Of a stretch of 64,000 bases of DNA, positions 33,516 through 41,742 are shown piece after piece (the first letter of the stretch is position 1; each line of letters starts with the position of its first letter). Both the position numbers and the translations under genes were made by a program. A model generated the notes under the pieces. It made no database searches and had not been told where the DNA came from. It saw only the letters and a list, made by a program, of their open reading frames with translations. Source of the DNA: Extibacter muris (lineage in GTDB: Bacteria > Bacillota > Clostridia > Lachnospirales > Lachnospiraceae). The stretch covers positions 1 through 64,000 of the forward strand of contig NZ_SMMX01000007.1 in assembly GCF_004345005.1 (NCBI RefSeq), read 5' to 3'.

Positions 33516-34366
33516 CGTCTGCTCTCCAATGCCTTCATAATTTCATCTGCAGCCTCCGCCACCGTCGTCACATCTGCTCTCACGTTGAACCCTTTATTCT
33601 GAAGGTCATGCATAATATAGGTCACCTGGGGGGCCGCCAGACCTACCTTCTCAAGTTCAAGATAATGTGAAAATACTTTCCTCGGCTCATCATTATACAT
33701 CACAGCCCCCTTATTCATCACGATGATGCGGTCCGCATATCTCGCAATATCCTCCATGCTGTGGGAGACAAGGATGACGGTCATATCCGTCTGCCTGTGC
33801 AGATAAGCTATCTGATTCAGGATATCGTCCCTGCCCTTGGGATCAAGCCCCGCTGTCGGCTCATCCAATACGAGCACCTTCGGTCTCATGGCGAGGACTC
33901 CTGCGATTGCAACACGTCTCTTCTGTCCGCCGGACAGCTCAAAAGGAGAAGATTTGTAATACTTTTCTTTCAGCCCAGTAAGCTTTAACGCTTCCAGCGC
34001 CCTCTTCTTACATTCCTCCGGGAGAAGCCCCTGATTCTTAGGGCCAAAGCAGACGTCTGTCATGACATCCACCTCAAAAAGCTGATGTTCCGGATACTGG
34101 AACACGAGTCCGACCTGGCTTCGGAGAGCTCGCATATCATACCCTTCCTCATATATATTATCATCATTATAATATAAAGACCCGCTTGTCGCTTTCATCA
34201 GGCCATTCAGATGCTGTATAAGTGTGGACTTGCCGGAACCGGTATGGCCGATTATACCCACAAACTCTCCGTCGTCGATTTCAAGGCATATATCTTTAAG
34301 CGCCTGCCTCTCATAAGCAGTTCCCGGACTGTATACATAATTCAAGTGTTCTATCTTAATTGACAT
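33512..34366 (-). CDS. ecfA2: Energy-coupling factor transporter ATPase EcfA2
   Basis: 284 residues. Walker A is [14 protein letters not shown], the Q-loop is [11 protein letters not shown], the ABC signature [15 protein letters not shown] and Walker [14 protein letters not shown]. It pairs with EcfA1 to drive vitamin uptake. Its start lies inside the end of ecfA1 (16-bp overlap), so translation is coupled. Confidence 0.96.
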   Translation of the reverse strand: MSIKIEHLNYVYSPGTAYERQALKDICLEIDDGEFVGIIGHTGSGKSTLIQHLNGLMKATSGSLYYNDDNIYEEGYDMRALRSQVGLVFQYPEHQLFEVDVMTDVCFGPKNQGLLPEECKKRALEALKLTGLKEKYYKSSPFELSGGQKRRVAIAGVLAMRPKVLVLDEPTAGLDPKGRDDILNQIAYLHRQTDMTVILVSHSMEDIARYADRIIVMNKGAVMYNDEPRKVFSHYLELEKVGLAAPQVTYIMHDLQNKGFNVRADVTTVAEAADEIMKALESRR

Positions 34367-35202
34367 AACGCTTCCACCAATTCTTCCTTCCTTAAGATGC
34401 CTCCGGGTAACGGAACTCCCCGTTTCTTCAGTTCATCGGCTAATATGGCCGCCTGCGGCACATCAAGACGATATCGCTTCAGTTCGTCCACCCGGGTAAA
34501 TATTTTCCTCGGGGTACCTTCCATCACGACACGGCCGTGGTCCATCACAAATATCTTGTCCGCATCTACAACCTCATCCATATAGTGGGTAATCAGGATA
34601 ACCGTAACGTGCTTTTTCCGCCTCAGCTCCTGCACTGTCTTCAGCACTTCTTTTCTTCCAACCGGATCCAGCATAGCCGTCGGTTCGTCCAGCACGATAC
34701 ATTTCGGCTCCATGGCTACCACGCCCGCTATGGCAACGCGCTGCTTCTGCCCCCCTGACAGCTTGTTCGGCGAATGGCTGCGGTGCTCGATCATTCCGAC
34801 CGCCTTCAGGCTCTCTTCTACCCGTTTCCATATCTCCTGTGTGGGCACACCGAGATTCTCAGGGCCAAAGCCCACATCTTCTTCGACGACAGTCCCGATA
34901 ATCTGGTTGTCTGGATTTTGAAAAACCATCCCCGCCGACTGGCGTACGTCCCATAACTTTTCGGGATCCCTCGTATCCTTTCCATCTACCCACATTGTTC
35001 CTTCCGTCGGAACCAGTATGGCGTTGATGTGCTTGGCAAATGTAGACTTGCCGGAACCGTTGTGTCCTAAGACCGCAATAAATTGTCCTTCTTCCACATC
35101 TATGTCCACTTTGTCTATAGCCCGGGATGTTCCGATAACGTTGCCTTCCTCATCCCGCTTTTCATATTCAAATACTAATTTTTCGGTCTGAATCATATCC
35201 AT
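34351..35202 (-). CDS. ecfA1: Energy-coupling factor transporter ATPase EcfA1
   Basis: About 283 residues. Walker A is [16 protein letters not shown], the Q-loop [18 protein letters not shown], the signature [15 protein letters not shown] and Walker [14 protein letters not shown]. EcfA1-type Q-loop residues distinguish it from EcfA2. ATG 35202 fits GGAGG eleven bases upstream; an earlier ATG (35220) overlaps that site. It is the first gene of ecfA1-ecfA2-ecfT-truA and the desulfurase-like gene. Confidence 0.95.
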   Translation of the reverse strand: MDMIQTEKLVFEYEKRDEEGNVIGTSRAIDKVDIDVEEGQFIAVLGHNGSGKSTFAKHINAILVPTEGTMWVDGKDTRDPEKLWDVRQSAGMVFQNPDNQIIGTVVEEDVGFGPENLGVPTQEIWKRVEESLKAVGMIEHRSHSPNKLSGGQKQRVAIAGVVAMEPKCIVLDEPTAMLDPVGRKEVLKTVQELRRKKHVTVILITHYMDEVVDADKIFVMDHGRVVMEGTPRKIFTRVDELKRYRLDVPQAAILADELKKRGVPLPGGILRKEELVEALCQLR

Positions 35203-35317
35203 AAGGCACAGGCCCTCCATCTTGTATACACAATTACTGTTCTTAATTGTACGTCAAGAGGTGGCTTTTTGCAAGGTACAGTTTCATCCAAATGCATCAT
35301 GCCACTAGAAAAAAATC

Positions 35318-35344
35318 AAAAAAACAGGCTCCTTAAGAAACCTG
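35318..35344 (-). terminator. Terminator after the EamA gene
   Basis: CAGGTTTC and GGAGCCTG pair around TTAA, overlapping the stop codon of the EamA gene, and are followed on the minus strand by seven T residues. Confidence 0.8.
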
Positions 35345-36271
35345 CTCCTTTTCCTTATTATTAAATTGTGCCATTCCATTTACAATCAAGATGCCGATGC
35401 TGACACATACAAGCGCCGCAAGATTTTTCAGCGAGACAATCTCCTCGCCCAGAATCACCGCCGACAGAAATACCCCGAATATCGGTATGCTGAATCCGAA
35501 TATTGCAACCTTGCCTACGGTATTATATTTCAGCAATATCGTCCAGACGCTGAACGCTACAGCCGAAAGCATGGCCATGTATATGAGAAGGGCAGTCGAT
35601 TTTCCGTCAAATCCCTCGATATGTCCGCCCGCCACAAAACCTGCTGCCATGATGATGAAGCCGCCGAACAATAGCTGATAGGCCGTGATGGTCATCGCAC
35701 TTTCCATATGCGATATCTTTTTCATGATAACGGTGCTGATTCCATAGATAATCGTACAAATCAATACCATGCCCTCCCCTTTGAACGAAAATCCATTTCC
35801 CCAGGCTCCGGGTTCCATATTGATAATTATCACTCCGAGAAAACCGATAATACATCCCATGCCCTGTTTCCACGTCAGTTTTTCTCCCTTAATCAGAAGC
35901 GGAGCCGCCAAAATGGAGACAAACGCGTTGGCTGCATTTATGACAGAACCTTTCGTCCCTGTCGTATAGGCCATTCCAATATAAAAGAACACATATTGTA
36001 ATGTCGTCTGCGTCAGCCCCTGCCTCAGCACGTAAGGCACAGAAGACTTTTTCATGAGAAGGAAACGTCTCTCCATGATACAGCCCATGCTAAAGGTTAG
36101 AACCCCTGCCAGAAAAAAGCGGTATCCTGCAAACAGTATCTGGCTCCCTGTCGTCTCAATGTGCAGCCATTCATAACCTGTCTTAACACACGGGAATGCG
36201 CTTCCCCATAAAGCACAGCAAAGCAGCGCGAGGAACCCCCGCACTGCCGGTTTTTGCAACGTACTCTCCAT
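35333..36271 (-). CDS. DMT superfamily transporter (EamA family)
   Basis: 312 residues with ten predicted membrane helices in two EamA repeats, the first from about residue 12 (FLALLCCALWGSAFPCVKTG) and the second from about 160 (MVLICTIIYGISTVIMKKIS). The family exports amino acids and metabolites or takes up others; the substrate cannot be told. It lies 11 bases downstream of the cyclophilin gene and ends at a terminator. Confidence 0.88.
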   Translation of the reverse strand: MESTLQKPAVRGFLALLCCALWGSAFPCVKTGYEWLHIETTGSQILFAGYRFFLAGVLTFSMGCIMERRFLLMKKSSVPYVLRQGLTQTTLQYVFFYIGMAYTTGTKGSVINAANAFVSILAAPLLIKGEKLTWKQGMGCIIGFLGVIIINMEPGAWGNGFSFKGEGMVLICTIIYGISTVIMKKISHMESAMTITAYQLLFGGFIIMAAGFVAGGHIEGFDGKSTALLIYMAMLSAVAFSVWTILLKYNTVGKVAIFGFSIPIFGVFLSAVILGEEIVSLKNLAALVCVSIGILIVNGMAQFNNKEKEQVS

Positions 36272-36282
36272 CTTATGCCTTC

Positions 36283-36801
36283 CTATGCCTTCTCCGGCTC
36301 TGCATAATCTACACCATCCGTGTCTACAGTGACTTTTTTCATCTTCTGCTCTTCGAGCGGCCTGTCACTGTAGTCCGTATCCGTGGCTGCAATCTTGTTC
36401 ACCACATCCATGCCCTCGATAATCTTTCCAAAAGCAGCATAAGCCCCGTCAAGATGCGGAGAATTCTTATGCATGATAAAGAACTGGGAGCCTGCAGAGT
36501 CAGGGTGCATCGCTCTTGCCATAGAGAGGACACCTTCCCCATGTTTCAAATCATTTGTAAAACCATTCTGGCTAAACTCTCCCTTGATGTTGTATCCCGG
36601 TCCCCCTGTGCCAGTCCCGTCAGGGCAGCCTCCCTGAATCATAAATCCACTGATAACACGGTGAAAGATAAGACCGTCATAGTATCCCTTGCTTACGAGT
36701 GAGATAAAGTTATTTACAGTATTCGGCGCAATATCCGGATATAATTCCGCTTTCATCACGTCGCCGTTGTCCATTTCAAAAGTAACGATTGGGTTTGCCA
36801 T
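36283..36801 (-). CDS. Peptidyl-prolyl cis-trans isomerase (cyclophilin)
   Basis: About 172 residues, cytoplasmic. ELYPDIAPNTVNNFISLV, FHRVISGFMIQGGCPDGTG (with the catalytic Arg), GEGVLSMARAMHPDSAGSQF and FIMHKNSPHLDGAYAAFG are classic cyclophilin blocks. ATG 36801 is chosen because AGAGG lies seven bases before it. It speeds proline isomerisation in protein folding. A palindromic repeat separates it from the gene upstream. Confidence 0.96.
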   Translation of the reverse strand: MANPIVTFEMDNGDVMKAELYPDIAPNTVNNFISLVSKGYYDGLIFHRVISGFMIQGGCPDGTGTGGPGYNIKGEFSQNGFTNDLKHGEGVLSMARAMHPDSAGSQFFIMHKNSPHLDGAYAAFGKIIEGMDVVNKIAATDTDYSDRPLEEQKMKKVTVDTDGVDYAEPEKA

Positions 36802-36864
36802 ATTCATACCTCTCCTTTTCCTAAAACTTACCAGCCCATTGTATCACAGGGACAGGCCAGATTC

Positions 36865-36906
36865 AATTGGGGACGGAGGTTTTTTCATTTTCCTCCGTCC
36901 CCAATT
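36865..36906. repeat. GGGGACGG palindromic repeat, third copy
   Basis: AATTGGGGACGGAGG and CCTCCGTCCCCAATT form an almost perfect 42-bp palindrome between the cyclophilin gene and the end of the next gene. Parts of a further copy (CCCTGTCCCCAATTGC) follow to about 36932. Confidence 0.85.
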
Positions 36907-36945
36907 CATTTTTCCCTGTCCCCAATTGCATTTGGGTGTCCCTTT

Positions 36946-37557
36946 TTATTTGTATACGATTAATCCGCCTTTTTCTTCATGGCCGGTGTCCCACAGTTCC
37001 CGGAGCGATATCCGTGTGGCCTCTCCGTATGTGGCTGTCACAATCTCAAGGTCATCTTCCTTTTCTTCATAGCCCACTACGAGGAACCAGTGCCAGATAA
37101 AGTCTTTGAACTTCTGGTTCTTGTGCCTCAGCATAAGGTAGGGCACCGGATACCCGGCGTCTATCTGATGTCTGATTACGTGCGCCGCCTCTTTAAAAGG
37201 TCTGCTCCCGGGAAGTACGTCCATCCCAAGCTTTATATCGCACCCTTTTTCTACATTAACATCGTGTATATAGCAGCTGAGCCCGTCTACATACCACTCC
37301 GGCTTTTTCACCCCTCCGGCCCTCGGCCTGATATAAGGCTTCATTATCTGGCTGAACTTCTTGTAGTCTCCGACCGTCAGCCTGTCATGGTCATATGGAT
37401 ATAATTCTCTCATACCGGGCCGGCCGGCAAAATAGATGCAGCTGTCACACGCCGTCGCTGCCCCGCACCCGCCGATATACATCACCACGTTGGTAAACCA
37501 TTCCTGATTGCCGCCAAAGGCGCCTTCTATTGTAAAATAATCCAGTTCTCTTTTCAT
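36946..37557 (-). CDS. Protein of unknown function, papain-like fold possible
   Basis: About 203 residues starting at ATG 37557. It has a cysteine-rich patch near the N-terminus (YIGGCGAATACDSCIYFA), a middle WYVDGLSCYIHDVNVEKG, and WHWFLVVGYE followed by TATYGEATRISLRELWDT near the end. The order Cys, then His before a strand, then a late aromatic and polar segment resembles C39-type or papain-like proteins. I do not recognise a named family. It has no signal peptide. It lies alone between the exported/DUF6465 region and the cyclophilin gene. Confidence 0.6.
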   Translation of the reverse strand: MKRELDYFTIEGAFGGNQEWFTNVVMYIGGCGAATACDSCIYFAGRPGMRELYPYDHDRLTVGDYKKFSQIMKPYIRPRAGGVKKPEWYVDGLSCYIHDVNVEKGCDIKLGMDVLPGSRPFKEAAHVIRHQIDAGYPVPYLMLRHKNQKFKDFIWHWFLVVGYEEKEDDLEIVTATYGEATRISLRELWDTGHEEKGGLIVYK

Positions 37558-37759
37558 GTCCTCACCTTTTCTCCTATAATGCCGGTTTCCCGCATATACC
37601 TGCGTGGAATAGAATAACATATCCAGTAACAAATCCGCAATGTGCTGTAGTTATTATATGCAATATATTTAAAAATGTCACATCGATAACTCTTTTTCAG
37701 TAAAAGCGGAGGAAGAAGTGATTCCATGTAAGAAACGATTCCATGAAAGAAGCGGTTTC

Positions 37760-37797
37760 ATGAAAAAAAGGAGGTGCTCTTTCTGATAAAAGCATCT
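37760..37797 (-). terminator. Terminator after the DUF6465 gene
   Basis: On the minus strand GGAGATGCTTT pairs imperfectly with AGAGCACCTCC and is followed by seven T residues. Confidence 0.75.
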
Positions 37798-37819
37798 CCC
37801 TCTTCTTATTGCCCGTTTG

Positions 37820-38251
37820 TTAAAATGCAACCGCTCCAGTATCAACGCCATTAATAACATAATACACAGCGCCTTCTTCCGGCTTTATGTAAAGCTCCAT
37901 GGTCTTGATGTCTCCGACTTTCCTGCCTGATTTCGTCCAAGCTTTCTTAACTGCTGCAACCATATCTTTTTCTTCCACCTGCTTGCCGTAATATTCCACA
38001 ACAGTGTTAACCTTAATCTCTCTTTTCACTGCGGGCTTCTTTGCTGTGGTCTTCTTAGCTGCGGTCTTCCTGGCTGTCATTTTCTTTTCCGGCGCTGCCT
38101 TTGCTGCCTCGGCCTTTTTTACAGGCTCTGCTTTCACAGGCTCTGCCTTCTTTACTGTCTCCGCCTCTGCTTTTACAGCCTCTGCTTTTACATTCACAGG
38201 TCCTGCTTTTGCTGCGGTTTCCTGTTTCTTAGTTACTGTTTTTGTAGCCAT
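37820..38251 (-). CDS. DUF6465 family protein with histone-like Lys/Ala tail
   Basis: 143 residues in two parts. Residues 1-75 are an unfolded Lys/Ala/Glu-rich tail made of repeats such as VKAEAVKAEAETVKKAEPVK and TARKTAAKKTTAKKPAVK, similar to histone H1 tails. Residues 76-143 form the compact DUF6465 domain (VNTVVEYYGKQVEEKDMV, then KTMELYIKPEEGAVYYVING). AGGAGG precedes the ATG. The basic second half of the tail could bind nucleic acid, but the function is unknown. It is a single gene with its own terminator. Confidence 0.8.
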   Translation of the reverse strand: MATKTVTKKQETAAKAGPVNVKAEAVKAEAETVKKAEPVKAEPVKKAEAAKAAPEKKMTARKTAAKKTTAKKPAVKREIKVNTVVEYYGKQVEEKDMVAAVKKAWTKSGRKVGDIKTMELYIKPEEGAVYYVINGVDTGAVAF

Positions 38252-38367
38252 ATTTATTCCTCCTATATTTCTTTAAGCCTCATCCTCTTCAGTTGTGAAT
38301 ATTATATCACACCTAATGAGAAATGCAATTCTTTATCTTCGACGTATGACGACTAATTGTGCGCGTC

Positions 38368-38973
38368 CTACTCTTCTCCTTCGTATTCCTCTGCCATTGA
38401 TTTGGAATCTCCGCTCTCGATAACTTCCTGCGTATCCTTGTTGATAAACTGTACCGTCGTATTGATCTCTTCCTCCGGGACAAGGTTCATGCCCTGGTAC
38501 ATGTTACCTGCCGCATACATCACAAGCGCGCCAAAAGACTGCAGTCCCCCGTAGGATGCAGGATCCACCATAATCTTAAACTCCGTCACATCATCATTGT
38601 AAGTAATCTCTGTAAAAGATGAATAATTCTCTTTATCCTCCAGCAGCTCCGTGATTGATTCATCAATCCCCTTCTTCATCTCTTTCAGAAGCTTTTCATG
38701 CGTGGACTTGTCCATCTTGTATGTTACAGACCCGTCATCGTTGACAGTCACTTCCTTGACGCCTTCCGCCTTTGCCTCTTCATTGATTTCCGCCATACCC
38801 TCTTCATCAAAAAATGATGCCGGCAGCGTAAGTTCGATATCCTTCTCCTCTTTCTTGACTGTCTCCTCTTTTTTGTCTTCCTTCTTTTCTTCCTTCTTGC
38901 TGTTTCCGCCGCACGCTGTCAGTGAAAATGCCATCAATGCCGCCAAACAGATTAATAAAACTTTCCTTTTCAT
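38368..38973 (-). CDS. Lipoprotein of unknown function
   Basis: About 201 residues starting at ATG 38973 with GAGGAAG upstream. The signal peptide KRKVLLICLAALMAFSLTAC ends in a clear lipobox (SLTAC). A very charged Lys/Glu linker (residues 24-50) precedes a folded domain with VKEVTVNDDGSVTYKMDKST and FKIMVDPASYGG. Homologous lipoproteins of this shape are common in Lachnospiraceae, but none has a known role to my knowledge. Confidence 0.78.
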   Translation of the reverse strand: MKRKVLLICLAALMAFSLTACGGNSKKEEKKEDKKEETVKKEEKDIELTLPASFFDEEGMAEINEEAKAEGVKEVTVNDDGSVTYKMDKSTHEKLLKEMKKGIDESITELLEDKENYSSFTEITYNDDVTEFKIMVDPASYGGLQSFGALVMYAAGNMYQGMNLVPEEEINTTVQFINKDTQEVIESGDSKSMAEEYEGEE

Positions 38974-39084
38974 AATCTTCCTCCTCATGATTTACGCTCT
39001 TCCATCGCCGGATACCCGTCTGACATCCAGGTATCAGTTTTGCAGATAACAGCCGATTTGTCAACTTCTAACCTTTCGGCTGCA

Positions 39085-39501
39085 TTATTCTCCGATAATC
39101 TTTATCAGAACCCGTTTGTCACGCTTACCGTCAAACTCAAAATAGAATATCTGCTCCCACGTCCCGAAGTCAAGCCTTCCTTCCGTGACAGCGACAACCG
39201 TCTCCCGTCCCATGATGGTACGCTTCAGATGTGCGTCCGCATTGTCCTCATAGCCATTATGCCTGTACTGGCTGTAAGGCTTTTCCGGCGCAAGCCCCTC
39301 CAGCCACTTTTCATAGTCCTGATGAAGCCCGCTCTCATCATCATTGATAAATACGCTCGCCGTGATATTCATCGCATTGACGAGCACCATCCCCTCTTTG
39401 ATTCCACTCTCATTGACCGCATCCTGCACATCGCGCGTAATATTCACAAGCCCTCTTCTTGTCGGAAGGTGAAAATGCAGCTCTTTCCTGTATGATTTCA
39501 T
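39085..39501 (-). CDS. YjbQ family protein (UPF0047)
   Basis: About 138 residues. [37 protein letters not shown], the His-containing [19 protein letters not shown] and [17 protein letters not shown] are the conserved blocks of the YjbQ/UPF0047 fold. Members have weak thiamine phosphate synthase activity, but their true role is unclear. ATG 39501 fits AGGAGG seven bases upstream; longer starts lack a site. It is divergent from the next gene. Confidence 0.9.
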   Translation of the reverse strand: MKSYRKELHFHLPTRRGLVNITRDVQDAVNESGIKEGMVLVNAMNITASVFINDDESGLHQDYEKWLEGLAPEKPYSQYRHNGYEDNADAHLKRTIMGRETVVAVTEGRLDFGTWEQIFYFEFDGKRDKRVLIKIIGE

Positions 39502-39669
39502 ATGCCATCCTCCTGTTATCATTCTTTCCTTCATCATATAAATTCTGTGCTGAATTGTCAAATACGCAAAAAACATAAGAAAAGGAATAATTTCGACAGA
39601 AAGTTTGAATTAAAGAACCAAACCTGTTATGATATACGCATATTCTAATACTTACAGGAGGTACTAAAG

Positions 39670-40182
39670 ATGAGCGAAGTGATAAAATCTGAAGAACTCA
39701 CCGGGAAAGAGACAGCAGAAACAATCGAAAGTGCCGTAGATATAGCTGCAGACAATACCGGCAGCAATAAGGAGAATTCCAAGGAAAGCACGGAAGAAAG
39801 TGCCGGCAAAGCTCCAGAGAAACCGGAAGCAGAGGCCGCCAAACCAACTATAGATCATGAAGAAGCCTATCAGCGTATATACAAAGATATCCTGGAGCAT
39901 CTGCGCAGCTTCTCCCCTTCTGACGAAATCGCATACCGTATAACGGAAGAACATATCACAGAATATCTGGAGGGCAGCCGCGAAGAGAAGCACCAGGAAT
40001 ATAAGGAACGCCGTGACAAGCGCCTTCTGTCGGCCCTGAAACTGATAGCAATCCTCGTCTGTATCATCATGATCGTATGGTTCCTCAAGGACAGCCAGGC
40101 GATACTCGTCAATATCCTCTATATCATCGGCGGGCTGATTGCACTGTGGATCTGGAAATACCCGCACAACAAGGATGAGTAG
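39670..40182 (+). CDS. Membrane protein of unknown function
   Basis: 170 residues. The first 60 are acidic and low in complexity (ETAETIESAVDIAADNTG). Residues 63-118 form a charged helical region, possibly coiled (LEGSREEKHQEYKERRDKR), and two membrane helices follow (ALKLIAILVCIIMIVWFL and ILVNILYIIGGLIALWIW). AGGAGG lies before the ATG. No family is recognised. It is a single gene on the plus strand with a terminator behind it. Confidence 0.7.
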   Translation: MSEVIKSEELTGKETAETIESAVDIAADNTGSNKENSKESTEESAGKAPEKPEAEAAKPTIDHEEAYQRIYKDILEHLRSFSPSDEIAYRITEEHITEYLEGSREEKHQEYKERRDKRLLSALKLIAILVCIIMIVWFLKDSQAILVNILYIIGGLIALWIWKYPHNKDE

Positions 40183-40202
40183 GCAGAATTTCCCAAAATA
40201 AG

Positions 40203-40249
40203 AAAAGGAGCAGCACATGCCGGTAAAGGCATAAGCTTCTCCTTTTTTC
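40203..40249 (+). terminator. Terminator between convergent genes
   Basis: AAAAGGAG, an inner TGCC/GGCA stem and CTCCTTTT make a two-part hairpin followed by TTTTC. It may also stop the minus-strand transporter gene. Confidence 0.65.
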
Positions 40250-40320
40250 TCTTTCCAGAAAATACCGGCAGCAGACAGGGACACTGTCTTCCGGCAGATG
40301 CCTGCCAACGGCGGGAATAT

Positions 40321-41175
40321 TTACCGGAAAATGCCCGCCAGTTCAAGCACGATACCTGAAAGAATTCCCACTACAGTCAGCACTGCTAATATCTTCAAGT
40401 TTTCTCCTCTGTGCCGGTTCACCTTGAACAGGACTACGAGACCTACTCCCGCTCCGGTACACAGCCCCGCGATTACCGATGCAAATGATATGGCGCCGTT
40501 CAGATAAAGCTGCGTGAGTATGACCGACGCCGCGCAGTTTGGAATCAGACCGATGACAGCTGCGATAGCCGGCTGAAAGATCGTGTTGCCAAGCAGTATC
40601 TTTGAAAGTTCATCTATCCCAAACACTTCTATGCAGAAATTCAGAAGTCCGGTAAAGATAAACAGGTATATAAATATCTTCACCGTATGGTTCAGCGCCG
40701 GTCTTAGGATACCGCCTTCTTCTTCGCATCCGCAGCCGCCGCACAGCTCCCCGCTTTTTTTCTGCACTGCGATGCGCCGTGATAGAAATGCATCCGTCAC
40801 ATAGCCTGCAATCACGGCGATAATCACCTTCGTGAGAAGTAGAAACAATACATCTTTCCCCCTCCCGGGATTACCAAGGATAATGAGAACCGCTTCATCT
40901 GACGTGGCGATGAAGACGGACAGCAGCGTTCCGACTGAGATTATCCCGCCTGCATAAAGGTTCGAGGCAAGGACAGAAAATCCACACTGAGGGACACAGC
41001 CGGCCGCCGCTCCGACTACCGGTCCTGCCTTTCCCACTCCTGCAAGGAGCCTGGCTGTAAAATCGCTGGAATAATACTCCAGCGCCTCAATCAGGACAAA
41101 CGCGGCAAACAAAAAAGGCAGCATCTTCAGACAGTCCAAGGCCGTATCTAATAATACATCTTTTAATAACATCAT
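40321..41175 (-). CDS. Putative manganese/arsenic-type efflux membrane protein
   Basis: About 284 residues with eight to ten membrane helices. Two inverted repeats are visible: AGCVPQCGFSVLASNLYAGG with ISVGTLLSVFIATSDEAVLI, and IGLIPNCAASVILTQLYLNG with ISFASVIAGLCTGAGVG. Between them lies a cytoplasmic loop with a cysteine cluster (ELCGGCGCEEEGG), probably metal-binding. The family is annotated as putative manganese transporter or arsenic efflux protein, without firm experimental support that I know of. ATG 41175 fits GGGAGTGG upstream. Confidence 0.8.
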   Translation of the reverse strand: MMLLKDVLLDTALDCLKMLPFLFAAFVLIEALEYYSSDFTARLLAGVGKAGPVVGAAAGCVPQCGFSVLASNLYAGGIISVGTLLSVFIATSDEAVLIILGNPGRGKDVLFLLLTKVIIAVIAGYVTDAFLSRRIAVQKKSGELCGGCGCEEEGGILRPALNHTVKIFIYLFIFTGLLNFCIEVFGIDELSKILLGNTIFQPAIAAVIGLIPNCAASVILTQLYLNGAISFASVIAGLCTGAGVGLVVLFKVNRHRGENLKILAVLTVVGILSGIVLELAGIFR

Positions 41176-41260
41176 CTTACATTCCACTCCCGCATCCAAG
41201 TTAAGTATTCATTTTATATTCTTTTCCGCTTTTTTGCAAGGGCAGAAATTCGACTTTCTG

Positions 41261-41740
41261 TCAGCAGTTGCCCGTATAGACATAATCCAGGTACTTTGAA
41301 GCCTCATCCGCAAGCCTGTATACCGTTTGTACATCGGTAGGGCTCCCGTCCGCCATCCTGAAGGAAGGAAAGAACCGGGTCACATGCAGAGGTATCTTCC
41401 GGTCTATGCCTGACACCCACTGTGCCAGCCGTCCCATCTCTTCAGCAGAATCATTTTGACCGGGTACGATGAGAGTCGTAAGCTCTACGTGGCATCCCCG
41501 CACGGCATGTCGTATGAAACGCTTTACTGTCTCAAGGTCACCCCCGACCATACGATAATACCCTTCTGTAAATCCCTTCAAGTCTATATTCATCGCGTCG
41601 ACAAAAGGAAGCACTTCCATGAGCGCTTCCTCCTTGACAGACCCGTTCGTCCCGCCTTTATTGGCTCTGGCCCTGCACCGCCCTGTCTGGCCTTCTTCCA
41701 GAGCGCAGCGGTGCATGCATACGCGGCATTCCTTTTTCAT
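41261..41740 (-). pseudogene. amrS: AmmeMemoRadiSam radical SAM enzyme, core deleted
   Basis: 159 residues remain of a protein normally near 290. The first 30 (MKKECRVCMHRCALEEGQTG) are the N-terminal cysteine knuckle. From residue about 31 the frame passes directly to TNGSVKEEALMEVLPFVDAM, which lies in the second half of normal AmrS. The skipped stretch holds the CxxxCxxC motif that binds the 4Fe-4S cluster and SAM. The C-terminal zinc knuckle is also missing after YVYTGNC. The deletion is in frame. The gene starts inside the end of the AmrAB gene (GGAGGATGATTATG). It cannot be a radical SAM enzyme as it stands. Confidence 0.82.
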
Positions 41741-41742
41741 AA

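Noticed and set aside
37678-37860. 60-residue minus-strand frame at the end of the DUF6465 gene
   Set aside because: It overlaps the DUF6465 gene and its terminator and has no family resemblance.
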